DNA of 64,000 nucleotides from CAIZQW01 sp942493055 (GTDB lineage Bacteria > Verrucomicrobiota > Kiritimatiellia > RFP12 > UBA1067): assembly GCA_942493055.1 (NCBI GenBank), contig OW818680.1, positions 2,976,001-3,040,000 on the forward strand, given 5' to 3'. The stretch's first letter is position 1; the number at the start of each line of letters is the position of its first letter. A program made the translations under genes and the position numbers. Under the pieces are notes generated by a model. That model was not told the DNA's origin and made no database searches. It was given only the letters and a program-made list of their open reading frames with translations. This document shows, piece after piece, positions 42,374 through 50,587 of this stretch.

Positions 42374-43771
42374 TTAGTATTCCCAGCCTGGACGGATGAA
42401 CGGCTTGACCAGCGCATCCGCGGCAGGGTTGTTAAAGGTCATGGCGCGGCTATTCCAGACCAGTTCGCCCGGAACCCGTTGTGCGATACAGCCGACGAGC
42501 ATGCTTTCGAGCATCGGGACCGAGTGGTCGACATCCGAGAAGCACTTGCCGATCCCCTTGCAGGCATCGACAAATTCGCCGTGGTGACCGCGCTTGCAAC
42601 GCGGGATGACCTGGGGAATATCCTTAAAGGCGTCGCTCTTGAGGATGGCCTTCATGCGCGGCTCGCCTGTAAAGCCAACATACGAATCCGCGCCATAGTC
42701 ATTGGTACTGACGAGCATGCCCTTGTCGCCGATGATGAGGCAGCCCGTATCCGGGACCGCGCCCAGGGTCGCGATGACCTGCGGCATGAGCTCCGCCGAG
42801 GGCTTCAGATTGCCGTCATACCAGAAGAGGTTGACTGCGGGCAGGCTTCCGCGCGCCGCGTAGGTCAGCTTCACGATACTCTTGCTCGGATAGGCGTCCT
42901 TGCTGGCGCCTTCGATCTTCATGCACACGGCATGGGTCACCTTGCCCAGCTTCAGGCCGCGGAAGGGCAGATTCATGGTATGGCAAGCCATATCCCCGAA
43001 GGCGCCGGTCCCGAAGTCAAAGAAGCCGCGCCACTTGAAGTTGTGGTAGGTGTCCTTCTTGTAAGGCCGTTCAGGGGCTGTGCCCAGCCAGGCATCCCAG
43101 TTCAGCGACTCCGGCACGGGATCAGACCCTTCCGGGCGCGGCATGCCCTGGGGCCAAATCGGACGGTTTGTCCAGACATGGACCTCCTTCACACTGCCCA
43201 ACACGCCGGCATGTAAGATCTCGACGCTGCGGCGCAGGCCGTCGGACGCGCTCCCCTGGTTCCCCATCTGCGTGACCACGCCATTGGCCTTGGCCACGAG
43301 TTCAAAGTAACGGGCGTCCCAGATGGTGCGTACGAGCGGTTTTTCAACGTAGACGTGGCACCCCTTCTTCATGGCGCGGATTGCGGCCGGAGCATGCGTA
43401 TGGTCCGGGGTCGAGACGAGGACCGCATCCAGGTTGTTGCACTCCGCGAGCATCTTTCGATAATCGCTGAAGGCCATCACGTCCGGACAGCGTCGCTTGA
43501 CTGTGGCGACGCCCTTTTCGAGCGCCCCTTTGTCCACATCGCACATGGCGGCGATGTTTTCGCCCATGCTGAACATGGGTTCCCAGTTCGACCAGCCCTT
43601 GCCGCCGACGCCGATGACGCCGATGTTCAGCTTCTCATCCGGCTTGCGGAAGCGCGGTGCGACCGGGAGGAACATCGGGAAGCTCACGGTCTTGCTGCAG
43701 CCGCCCATCGCGAGGGCGGCTGTAGCGAACGTGGTTCCCTTAATAAACTCACGACGATTAAATGAAGGCAT
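42374..43771 (-). CDS. Gfo/Idh/MocA family oxidoreductase, Tat-exported
   Basis: 465 residues. The N-terminus MPSFNRREFIKGTTFATAAL is a twin-arginine signal; ALAMGGCSK could be a lipobox, but the fit is weak. The Rossmann motif LNIGVIGVGGKGWSN binds NAD(P). KKGCHVYVEKPLVRT has the catalytic EKP Lys. The later domain has FKWRGFFDFGTGAFGDMACHTMN, frequent in secreted members of Verrucomicrobia, Planctomycetes and Bacteroidetes. These enzymes act on sugars or sugar derivatives; the substrate is unknown. It starts nine bases after the stop of another family member and shares AAGGATA as ribosome-binding site. Confidence 0.9.
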   Translation of the reverse strand: MPSFNRREFIKGTTFATAALAMGGCSKTVSFPMFLPVAPRFRKPDEKLNIGVIGVGGKGWSNWEPMFSMGENIAAMCDVDKGALEKGVATVKRRCPDVMAFSDYRKMLAECNNLDAVLVSTPDHTHAPAAIRAMKKGCHVYVEKPLVRTIWDARYFELVAKANGVVTQMGNQGSASDGLRRSVEILHAGVLGSVKEVHVWTNRPIWPQGMPRPEGSDPVPESLNWDAWLGTAPERPYKKDTYHNFKWRGFFDFGTGAFGDMACHTMNLPFRGLKLGKVTHAVCMKIEGASKDAYPSKSIVKLTYAARGSLPAVNLFWYDGNLKPSAELMPQVIATLGAVPDTGCLIIGDKGMLVSTNDYGADSYVGFTGEPRMKAILKSDAFKDIPQVIPRCKRGHHGEFVDACKGIGKCFSDVDHSVPMLESMLVGCIAQRVPGELVWNSRAMTFNNPAADALVKPFIRPGWEY

Positions 43772-43780
43772 GGCGTATCC

Positions 43781-45067
43781 TTATTTGAACCGAGGGTCTT
43801 CTTCGCCGGGGATGGCGGCCACTTCTGCAGGCAGCTCGACATCGCCGTCTGCTTCAAAGGCTGCTGCGGTGAGCGCGCATCCCTTGTAATAGGGCGATTC
43901 CGTCTTGGTCAGGAGGTCCGCCATGCCGACGATCTGGCCTGTGTAGGCGGAGATACGGCCCATGATACCGCAGGCGGTGGACATCGCAACGGTCTCGCCT
44001 TCGTTGAAGTAGGGGCCTGTGCCCATGATGCTCTTGAGCAGGTCGATGTGTTCGATTTCGTACGGATTGCCATCCATGAAATCGCCAGCCAGCTCAACGC
44101 GGGCGCCTGCGTCGCCAGGGCGGGCCACGCGGCCGCCGCCGGAGATGATGGCGTCGTTCGTGCGGAAGCTCTCGCTGACGCTGCTGTGGCACTTGTTGAT
44201 CTGGCGGCACATGCTGTGGATATGTACGCCGTCGCCGTAATCGAAGTCAATGCCGAAGAAGTCGAACTGGTTGCCGGTCACGCGGCGCGCGCGGCCACCG
44301 AAGCCGACTGCGCTCTTCGGGAAGCGGCCGATGAACCAGTTGGCGATATCGATGTTATGCACGTGCTGCTCGACAATATGGTCGCCCGAGAGTTCGGTGA
44401 AGTTGAGCCAGTTCCTGCAGAGGTAATCCTTGTTGCTCATGCCTTCCGCGCGGCGCTTGATCCAGGGCACGTTACCGTTCCAGTAGACGTTACCGCCGAG
44501 GATCGGGCTGATCTTGCCTTCTTTGAGCGCCTTGGCCTGAAGCAGGTATCCTTGTTGGTGGCGGCGCTGCGTACCTGCCACGAGTGTGAGCTTCTTCTCG
44601 GCGGCGAGCTTGGCGGCGGCGATGAACTGGCGCACGCCCGGCGCGTCGACCGCGACGCCCTTTTCAGCGAAGACATGCTTGCCAGCCTTGATCGCCGCTT
44701 CACAATGCTGCGGACGGAAATTGAGCGGCGTGGTGAGAATGACGATCTCGACTTCCGGCATTTCCATGACTTTCTTATAGCCATTGGCGCCGCTGAAGCA
44801 GAACTTGGGGTCAAGACCATGGTTCTTGGCCATTTTCTGCGCCGACTCCATGAAATAGTCTGCTGCTGCGACGAGCTTGACCTCTTGTCCGATCTTCTTT
44901 GCCGCATCCATGATATTCCTCACAGCCCCGCTGCCACGGCCGCCGCACCCCACCACCGCGACTTTGAACACGCGCGGTGCTCCCTGTGCCTTCAGAATCG
45001 TCGGTGCCGCCGCCATCATGGCGGTAAACATTGCTGAACCCTTTACAAACGCTCTACGATTTTGCAT
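43781..45067 (-). CDS. Gfo/Idh/MocA family oxidoreductase, Tat-exported
   Basis: 428 residues. MQNRRAFVKGSAMFTAMMAA is a twin-arginine signal. FKVAVVGCGGRGSGAVRNIM is the NAD(P)-binding motif. AGKHVFAEKGVAVDAPGVRQ sits where family members have EKP (here EKG). GTQRRHQQGY and GDHIVEQHVHNIDIANWF are typical of a subgroup common near sulfatases and sugar isomerases. The Pro-to-Gly change next to the catalytic Lys occurs in this subgroup. Its substrate is unknown. AAAGGAGA precedes the ATG. It is the first of two adjacent oxidoreductase genes. Confidence 0.9.
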   Translation of the reverse strand: MQNRRAFVKGSAMFTAMMAAAPTILKAQGAPRVFKVAVVGCGGRGSGAVRNIMDAAKKIGQEVKLVAAADYFMESAQKMAKNHGLDPKFCFSGANGYKKVMEMPEVEIVILTTPLNFRPQHCEAAIKAGKHVFAEKGVAVDAPGVRQFIAAAKLAAEKKLTLVAGTQRRHQQGYLLQAKALKEGKISPILGGNVYWNGNVPWIKRRAEGMSNKDYLCRNWLNFTELSGDHIVEQHVHNIDIANWFIGRFPKSAVGFGGRARRVTGNQFDFFGIDFDYGDGVHIHSMCRQINKCHSSVSESFRTNDAIISGGGRVARPGDAGARVELAGDFMDGNPYEIEHIDLLKSIMGTGPYFNEGETVAMSTACGIMGRISAYTGQIVGMADLLTKTESPYYKGCALTAAAFEADGDVELPAEVAAIPGEEDPRFK

Positions 45068-45084
45068 CTTTTATCTCCTTTGCG

Positions 45085-45219
45085 GGTAGGCGCAACGGCC
45101 TACCCTTACCAGGCAGGCACTGGGGCCTGCCCCTACCGGGCAGGCACAACGGCCAGCCCATATTCCGGTTAAGCTCAGAGACCTGCCCCTGTCGGGCAGG
45201 CTCAGAGACCTGCCCCTAC
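45085..45219. repeat. Array of GGCAGGC/GCCTGCC hairpins
   Basis: Successive short hairpins of the type GTAGGCGCAACGGCCTAC and GCAGGCACTGGGGCCTGC separate two co-directional genes. The last unit carries the stop codon of the upstream gene. The same family occurs at 55781-55857. Confidence 0.85.
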
Positions 45220-46163
45220 GCCATTGCCCACTGTTCACGCAGCATCTTGCACATATTCAAGATGAGCTTAATCTTTTCCTCTTGCGGGATGCCCTTCTTG
45301 GGATCCGCCGGATTCTTCGGCCAGCCGCCTTCGAAGCTGACAGCCCCGCGATAACCAATAAGCTTCAAACCCTTAAAGCCATCAACATAATTATCCGCCT
45401 CCGGGTGGACGCCTGGAATGATGCGCTCTTTCAGTCCGGCAATGTGCACATGCGAGAGCAGCTTGCCTGCGCAAATAAAGGCACCCATAAAGCTCGTCTC
45501 TTCCAGCCCCATGTGCCAGAAGTCGCCCATCACGGTCGCGCCGGGGCCCATATCCGCGGCCATGCGCGCACCGTCAGCCACCTGACGCAGGAAGGGGGTC
45601 TCATTGCGGCGCAGCGGCTCCAAAACAATATTCGTGTTGTTTTTCGCTGCATGCTCCGCCAGGCGCTTGCCGGTGTTCGTCACGAAATCTTCGCGCAGCT
45701 CCTTGAAGCCCATGGGCACCTTGCCGCGCGCAGGGCATAAAATCAGGCCCACCGACTTCATCGCGCCCAACGCTTCGATGACCGGCAGGAACTTCTGGAC
45801 TTCGGCTTCGCGCTTCTCGGCTTCCGCATACGAGAAATCGCTCGGCCCGCAGGCTGTCGCAATAAAGAGCTTACGGCCGGTCATGGCGGCCTTCATGGCT
45901 TCGCAATTCTTGATCGGCCAGTCGCCCGAGGGAATTTCAACCGCGGCAAAGTTGTTGGCCTCCATCCAGTCCAGCTTCTCTTTGATTTCGCCGCCGGGGA
46001 TCGCGCCCCACTGCAGGCAGAGATTCAGCTCAGCGGGCTTTTCAGGTGCCGCTAATTTCGGCATCCCGCTGCTGGGCGCCTCCGCACGCACGAACGACGG
46101 CAGGTTCACGGCAGCAACCCCCGCGCTCGCTGATACCGCCAGAAAATCACGTCTTTTCATCAT
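45216..46163 (-). CDS. Tat-exported TIM-barrel sugar isomerase/epimerase-like protein
   Basis: 315 residues. MMKRRDFLAVSASAGVAAVN is a twin-arginine signal. The rest fits the xylose isomerase-like/AP-endonuclease-2 TIM barrel, closest in outline to hydroxypyruvate isomerase: LCLQWGAIPG, NIVLEPLRRNE (metal-binding Glu), VMGDFWHMGLEET, LSHVHIAGLKERIIPG (His) and GYRGAVSFEGGW (Glu). Function could be an isomerase or epimerase of a keto-sugar. It lies upstream of the two secreted oxidoreductases on the same strand and probably shares their substrate pathway. GAGGATAA precedes the ATG. Confidence 0.85.
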   Translation of the reverse strand: MMKRRDFLAVSASAGVAAVNLPSFVRAEAPSSGMPKLAAPEKPAELNLCLQWGAIPGGEIKEKLDWMEANNFAAVEIPSGDWPIKNCEAMKAAMTGRKLFIATACGPSDFSYAEAEKREAEVQKFLPVIEALGAMKSVGLILCPARGKVPMGFKELREDFVTNTGKRLAEHAAKNNTNIVLEPLRRNETPFLRQVADGARMAADMGPGATVMGDFWHMGLEETSFMGAFICAGKLLSHVHIAGLKERIIPGVHPEADNYVDGFKGLKLIGYRGAVSFEGGWPKNPADPKKGIPQEEKIKLILNMCKMLREQWAMA

Positions 46164-46321
46164 TTATCCTCTTTTTTTTGATTCGGTTTATTGAAAAACC
46201 CCTGTTAAATGACCCCATTCACTTAGCGTCTGGTAATTAAAACATGAATAGCAGGGAGATGTCAATGGAAGAGAAAAGGAATTCGCAAAAAATATTTTTC
46301 GATGAAAATCGTATTTTCCCC

Positions 46322-46350
46322 TTGATTCTTTAGGAAATTCGATTTATTTT
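46322..46350 (+). promoter_or_regulatory. Candidate promoter of the HU gene
   Basis: TTGATT and TATTTT are 17 bases apart in an AT-rich stretch about 50 bp before the HU start codon. Confidence 0.45.
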
Positions 46351-46401
46351 TAAAGCACGACATGAGATTGTATTCATGTTTAACTATTAAGGAGTTACTG
46401 T

Positions 46402-46695
46402 ATGGCAAAGAAGAATCCAACAACCAAGAGCGAAATCTTAGCTGCTCTTGCAGAAAGCGCAGAGATCAGCAAGAAGCAAGCAACGACTGTTTATGAAAAG
46501 TTGCTCGCCATCGCATACGTCGGCGCAAAGGACAAGAAGGGCTTCATGCTCCCTGGTCTTGGCAAGCTGATCAAGGTGAAACGTTCCGCGCGCATGGGTC
46601 GCAATCCTGCTACCGGCGCAACGATCAAGATTGCTGCGAAGACGGTTGTTAAGTTCCGTCTGGCCAAGGCAGCCAAAGATGCAGTTCTCAAGTAG
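46402..46695 (+). CDS. HU-family DNA-binding protein
   Basis: 97 residues. Nucleoid protein that bends DNA as a dimer. The N-terminal helices (TKSEILAALAESAEISKKQA) and the beta-arm region (GFMLPGLGKLIKVKRSARMGRNPATGATIKI) match the HU/IHF family, including the conserved RxGRNPxTG DNA-contact motif. The C-terminal helix is AKTVVKFRLAKAAKDAVLK. AAGGAG precedes the ATG, an AT-rich promoter lies upstream and a strong terminator follows, so it forms its own transcription unit on the opposite strand to the preceding operon. Confidence 0.96.
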   Translation: MAKKNPTTKSEILAALAESAEISKKQATTVYEKLLAIAYVGAKDKKGFMLPGLGKLIKVKRSARMGRNPATGATIKIAAKTVVKFRLAKAAKDAVLK

Positions 46696-46715
46696 TTTTT
46701 GAGAAGGCTGTCTTT

Positions 46716-46755
46716 AAAAGAGCGGAGCGTGTTTACGCCTCCGCTCTTTTTTTTT
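46716..46755 (+). terminator. Rho-independent terminator after HU
   Basis: AGAGCGGAG-CGT pairs with ACG-CCTCCGCTCT around GTTT and is followed by nine T. Confidence 0.93.
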
Positions 46756-46807
46756 CCAGAAAAGGGGCAATAATAAATTAGGTTGTTCGTTTATTAGGCC
46801 AGTGGCG

Positions 46808-46821
46808 CATGACGCGTCATG
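46808..46821. promoter_or_regulatory. Perfect 14-bp palindrome upstream of the EF-hand gene
   Basis: CATGACGCGTCATG lies between the HU terminator and the ribosome-binding site of the EF-hand gene. Its position suits an operator; no cognate regulator is known. Confidence 0.35.
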
Positions 46822-46842
46822 AACATATTAAGGAGTATACTG

Positions 46843-47379
46843 ATGAAAAACGTTATCTATGTTGCAACAATGCTGGTCGCCGCAGTCTGCATGGCGGAAG
46901 AGAAGAAGGGTGATGGCGCTAAGCGTCCTGATCATCCGCAGGGAGAACGCAGCCATTTCCTCTCGAAGGAGATGATTGCGAAGTTTGACAAGGACGGCGA
47001 TGGCAAGCTGAACGACGAAGAGACGAAAGCCGCCCGCGAAGCCGCGATGATGAAGCGGTTTGACAAGGACGGCGACGGCAAGCTCAACGACGAAGAGAAG
47101 ACAGCCGCTGAAGCGTATAAGAAAGAGGCTGATGCCCGTCACGCCGAGATGATGAAGAAGTTCGACAAGGACGGCGATGGCAAGCTGAGCCCCGAAGAGC
47201 TGAAGGCTGCAGGTGAAGCACGCCGGACTGAGATGATGAAGAAGTTTGACAAGGACGGCGACGGCAAGCTGAGCGACGAAGAGAAGAAAGCCGCGCAGGA
47301 AGCCTTTGGCAAGGGTCGCCACGAAGGCGGCAAGGGAGATCGTCCGAAAGGCGACAAGCCCAAAGAAGAAAAGAAGTAA
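46843..47379 (+). CDS. Secreted EF-hand calcium-binding protein
   Basis: 178 residues. A signal peptide (MKNVIYVATMLVAAVCMAEE) is followed by four near-identical calcium-binding loops, FDKDGDGKLNDEE twice, then FDKDGDGKLSPEE and FDKDGDGKLSDEE, separated by Lys/Ala/Glu-rich helices with MMKKF or MMKRF lead-ins. Each loop has Asp at positions 1, 3 and 5 and Glu at 12, so calcium binding is likely. The C-terminus is Gly/Lys-rich (KGDRPKGDKPKEEKK). The DNA of the four units is also very similar, pointing to recent internal duplication. The start at 46843 has AAGGAG eight bases upstream. Confidence 0.88.
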   Translation: MKNVIYVATMLVAAVCMAEEKKGDGAKRPDHPQGERSHFLSKEMIAKFDKDGDGKLNDEETKAAREAAMMKRFDKDGDGKLNDEEKTAAEAYKKEADARHAEMMKKFDKDGDGKLSPEELKAAGEARRTEMMKKFDKDGDGKLSDEEKKAAQEAFGKGRHEGGKGDRPKGDKPKEEKK

Positions 47380-47400
47380 GTCACATCTTCTTTAGCGAAA

Positions 47401-47432
47401 AAAACCGCGCGGGTGAACCGTGCGGTTTTTTT
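47401..47432 (+). terminator. Rho-independent terminator after the EF-hand gene
   Basis: AAACCGCGCGG pairs with CCGTGCGGTTT around a five-base loop, followed by a run of T. Confidence 0.92.
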
Positions 47433-47440
47433 GTTTACCT

Positions 47441-47529
47441 GGAATGATGGAATATGGGAATTAGGGAATGATGGGGAGAGGAGTTTCCAGTTTCAATACT
47501 CCTGCGTTCCAGTATTCCACTATTCCATT
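47441..47529. repeat. GGAATGAT/ATTCCAGT inverted-bracket element, copy 4
   Basis: TGGAATGATGGAATATGGG units (47441-47475) and TTCCAGTATTCCACTATTCC units (47505-47529) enclose the TTTCCAGTTTC core between the EF-hand terminator and pheA. Confidence 0.85.
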
Positions 47530-47537
47530 TTCCCTCC

Positions 47538-48680
47538 TCACACCATCTCGGAATAACTGCCGAGATAGCGGAAGTCTTCGATCTGGCTTTCGAGTTCGCC
47601 GATGAGTTGCGAGAGGGCCGGTGAATAGACCGAGCTTTCAACGTCGAAGTAGAACATGAATTCGAAGTTGCGCCCGGGGATCGGACGGCTCTCGAGCTTG
47701 ACCAGGTTCATCCCTAAGGCGTAGAAGCGGACCAGCACGCGGTAGAGTGCGCCCGGCTTATGCGGGATGACCATCATGAAGCTGGTGCGGTTCGCGCCCG
47801 GATAGATTTCCAGCTGATTGGAGATGCAGATGAAGCGCGTGTAGTTGCCGTCGTTATTCTGAAGGCCGTCTGCGATCACCGAGAGCTCATAGAGTTCGGC
47901 GCAGGACTTCGACGAGATGGCGGCCACGTCTCTGCGCTTGCTCTCCGCCACGTACTGTGCTGCGGCCGCTGTATTCTCGGCCACTGTGATCTTCACATTT
48001 TTCAGCGTGGAGAGGAAGGTCGAACATTGCGCCAGCGCCTGTTCATGGGAGATGATCTCCTTCACGTCATCCATTGTCACGCCCTTGTTCACCAGCAGGG
48101 TGTGCGCCACTTGGATGCGCGCGGTGCGCACAATATTGACATTGTGATGTTGCAGCAGATCGTAAATCTGATTGACCGAGCCCGCCGTGCTGTTTTCAAT
48201 CGGCAACACGCCATAGCGGCACAGGCCGCTGCTCACCGCCTGGATCACGTTTTCAAACGTGGTGAAGTACATGATGTTCGGAATGGCGAAGAGTTTGTCG
48301 CACGCATACTGCGAGAAGGCGCCCTCCATGCCCTGACAGGCCACGACAGCCTTCTCCGGAAAGAGCTTGGGGGTCTGCTCGACCGCCTTTTCAATCTTTC
48401 CGCCCAGCTTGGACGCATCCGCCAGAAATTTATGCTGATACGAACGGCTGACATCCATCAGCATGGAGAAGAAGACGCGCATATAAACTTCGAAATCGCT
48501 TCCAGCGCTCTCCGAGACTTTGTGCAACAGGCTGCGCTCGCGCGACACATCAAAGACCGGCATGCCGCTCGCCTTTTTGTACTTTGCAATCTCGAGTGAA
48601 ATCTGCATTCTGTTCTTGAACAGTTCCACTAATTGCGTATCAATCTGGTCAATCTGGCTTCTGAGGTTATCTATGTTCAT
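47538..48680 (-). CDS. pheA: Bifunctional chorismate mutase/prephenate dehydratase (P-protein)
   Basis: 380 residues. The N-terminal chorismate mutase domain (MNIDNLRSQIDQIDTQLVEL, then RMQISLEIAKYKKASGMPVFD) converts chorismate to prephenate. The middle domain is prephenate dehydratase (VACQGMEGAFSQYACDKLF; YGVLPIENSTAGSVNQIYDLL; DGLQNNDGNYTRFICIS). The C-terminal ACT domain (TSFMMVIPHKPGALYRVL, then LVKLESRPIPGRNFEFMFYFD, with the Phe-binding ESRP) senses phenylalanine. It is the last gene of the aromatic operon and overlaps the tyrA stop by 14 bases. AAGGAG precedes the ATG at 48680; an upstream in-frame start would enter tyrA further. Confidence 0.96.
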   Translation of the reverse strand: MNIDNLRSQIDQIDTQLVELFKNRMQISLEIAKYKKASGMPVFDVSRERSLLHKVSESAGSDFEVYMRVFFSMLMDVSRSYQHKFLADASKLGGKIEKAVEQTPKLFPEKAVVACQGMEGAFSQYACDKLFAIPNIMYFTTFENVIQAVSSGLCRYGVLPIENSTAGSVNQIYDLLQHHNVNIVRTARIQVAHTLLVNKGVTMDDVKEIISHEQALAQCSTFLSTLKNVKITVAENTAAAAQYVAESKRRDVAAISSKSCAELYELSVIADGLQNNDGNYTRFICISNQLEIYPGANRTSFMMVIPHKPGALYRVLVRFYALGMNLVKLESRPIPGRNFEFMFYFDVESSVYSPALSQLIGELESQIEDFRYLGSYSEMV

Positions 48681-49506
48681 CTTGTTGCTCCTTACATTCA
48701 CGTCCTTTTTTCAACAGTTCACAGAGCCGCGTGGCATCCTGCTCGGCGATCGCCTCGCGATACTCCCGCAAGGCACTGGTCAGTTCATCGATCTCGCGGA
48801 TCAAATAGTCCCCGTTCTCCAGAAAGAGTTCGGTCCAGAGCTTTTCATTCAAGCGCGCCACACGCGTGAGGTCGGCAAAGCTCCCGGCGGAAAAACCATG
48901 GTGCATCCCTGCGCGCGGACTCTTCACATACGCATTGGAGACCACATGCGCCAATTGCGAAGTGATGGCAATGCGTTCATCATGTTGCTCCATGGTGGTC
49001 CGCAGGACCCGGCCGAAACCGATGGCCAGAAAGAGCTCCTCGACGCGGCGGATAATGGCCTCATCCTCGCCCGCGCGCGGAACCAGGAGCATGACCGCGC
49101 GGTCAAAGAGCGTGGTCTGCGCTGAGCCGAAGCCGGAAAATTCGCGACCCGCCATGGGATGTCCGCCCAGGAAATGAAAGTTGTTTTGAGCGGCCACGTC
49201 AAAGCCGAGCGTGCAGATCGACCGCTTCACGCCGCAGCAGTCCACGACCAGCGCCCCGGGGGCGATTTGGCTGGCGTGCTCGCGCAGGAAGGCGAGGCAC
49301 CCCACGGGCGGGATCGCGAGGATCAGCGTTTCGCAGGTCGAAAGGTCGGCAAGGTTTAGCCCCCCTTTGATCACGCCTGCGGCAGACGCCTCGGCAATGG
49401 TTGCAGGGTTGAGATCATAGCCGAGCACCTCATGCGCGGTGCGGGCGTGCAGCGCCTTGGCGAGCGACCCGCCAATCATTCCCAAGCCGATGATGCCTAT
49501 TCTCAT
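48667..49506 (-). CDS. tyrA: Prephenate dehydrogenase
   Basis: 279 residues. Oxidative decarboxylation of prephenate (or arogenate) on the way to tyrosine. MRIGIIGLGMIGGSLAKAL is the NAD(P)-binding motif. VVDCCGVKRSI, FHFLGGHPMAGREFSGF (catalytic His) and ERIAITSQLAHVVSNAYV are family features. No chorismate mutase or ACT domain is attached; the mutase sits in PheA. It overlaps the aroF stop by four bases (ATGA) and the pheA start by 14, so the three are tightly coupled. Confidence 0.95.
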   Translation of the reverse strand: MRIGIIGLGMIGGSLAKALHARTAHEVLGYDLNPATIAEASAAGVIKGGLNLADLSTCETLILAIPPVGCLAFLREHASQIAPGALVVDCCGVKRSICTLGFDVAAQNNFHFLGGHPMAGREFSGFGSAQTTLFDRAVMLLVPRAGEDEAIIRRVEELFLAIGFGRVLRTTMEQHDERIAITSQLAHVVSNAYVKSPRAGMHHGFSAGSFADLTRVARLNEKLWTELFLENGDYLIREIDELTSALREYREAIAEQDATRLCELLKKGRECKEQQDEHR

Positions 49507-50507
49507 GAGCGGCAGACCTCCAGGATGCGGCGCACATGGATCGCCACGTCGTCGAACTGCTCGGGTGTCAGCGACTGCGCGCCGTCGCAGAGCGCATTCG
49601 CGGGGTCGTTATGCACTTCGATGATCAGTCCGTTCGCGCCGCAGGCCGCCGCAGCCAGCGACAGGGGCTTCACATAACGCGAGAGGCCGGTGGAGTGGCT
49701 GGGGTCAATGATGACGGGCAGATGGCTCAGCTCCTGGATGACTGGAATCGCGGACATATCCAAGGTGTTGCGCGTGTAGGTTTCAAAGGTGCGAATACCG
49801 CGTTCACACAGGATGACATTCTTGTTACCGCCGGCAAAGATATACTCCGCGCTCATCAGCAGTTCTTTGATGGTGTTCGCCAGCCCGCGCTTCAGGAGGA
49901 CGGGCTTGTTGGAGCGCCCCAGCTCGCGCAGCAAATCAAAATTCTGCATGTTGCGCGCGCCGACCTGGATCACGTCCACATCCGAGAAGAGGTCCAAGTG
50001 GTTGATGTTGATAATCTCCGAGACCACGGGCAGCCCCGTCTCCTTCTTGGCCTTGGAGAGCAGTTGGAGGCCCTCGGTCTGGAGCCCCTGGAAGTCGTAG
50101 GGCGAGGAGCGCGGCTTGAAGGCGCCGCCGCGCAGCATATTGGCCCCGGAGGCCTTGACGCGCCTGGCGATCTCCATGATCTGCTCCTCGGACTCGACCG
50201 AGCAGGGGCCGGCGATCAAGCCGAAGTGGCCGCCGCCGACCTTGGCTTCGCCGACGGTGACAACGGTATCTTCGGGATGGAACTTGCGGTTGACGCCCTT
50301 GAAGGGCTCGGTGATCCGGATGACCTTCTCGACCATCTCCAGCCCTTCCAGGCATTTGACATCGACCTTGGTGGTGTCGCCAATCAGTCCGATGATCGTC
50401 TGGAATTTGCCTTCGGACACATGGACGCCGATGTTCTGCCGCTCCAGCCATTCCTTCAAATGGGCGATCTGCTGTTGTGAACTGCTGCTCTTCAATGTGA
50501 TAATCAT
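49503..50507 (-). CDS. aroF: 3-deoxy-7-phosphoheptulonate (DAHP) synthase
   Basis: 334 residues. Condenses phosphoenolpyruvate and erythrose 4-phosphate in the first step of aromatic biosynthesis. The N-terminal ferredoxin-like regulatory domain (MIITLKSSSSQQQIAHLKEW, about residues 1-75) and the barrel motifs LIAGPCSVESEEQIMEIAR, MLRGGAFKPRSSPYDFQGL, PVLLKRGLANTIKELLMSAE and PVIIDPSHSTGLSRYV identify a type I-beta enzyme. The start at 50507 has GGAGGG five bases upstream. That ribosome-binding site directly follows the U-tract of a predicted attenuator (50517-50550), so synthesis of this and the next two enzymes is probably set by charged tRNA-Phe/Tyr. Confidence 0.96.
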   Translation of the reverse strand: MIITLKSSSSQQQIAHLKEWLERQNIGVHVSEGKFQTIIGLIGDTTKVDVKCLEGLEMVEKVIRITEPFKGVNRKFHPEDTVVTVGEAKVGGGHFGLIAGPCSVESEEQIMEIARRVKASGANMLRGGAFKPRSSPYDFQGLQTEGLQLLSKAKKETGLPVVSEIININHLDLFSDVDVIQVGARNMQNFDLLRELGRSNKPVLLKRGLANTIKELLMSAEYIFAGGNKNVILCERGIRTFETYTRNTLDMSAIPVIQELSHLPVIIDPSHSTGLSRYVKPLSLAAAACGANGLIIEVHNDPANALCDGAQSLTPEQFDDVAIHVRRILEVCRS

Positions 50508-50516
50508 AATCCCTCC

Positions 50517-50550
50517 AAAAAAAAACCCCACAGTGTTTGTTCACTGCAGG
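50517..50550 (-). terminator. Attenuator terminator upstream of aroF
   Basis: In the minus-strand RNA, CCUGCAGUG pairs with CACUGUGGG (nine pairs, two G-U) around AACAAA. One G and nine U follow, then the aroF ribosome-binding site. The 5' arm can instead pair with the end of the leader peptide frame (50588-50597) to form an antiterminator. Confidence 0.85.
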
Positions 50551-50587
50551 ATGCTGATTTTCTCTTGCTTCAAAACGGGCATGGCGT

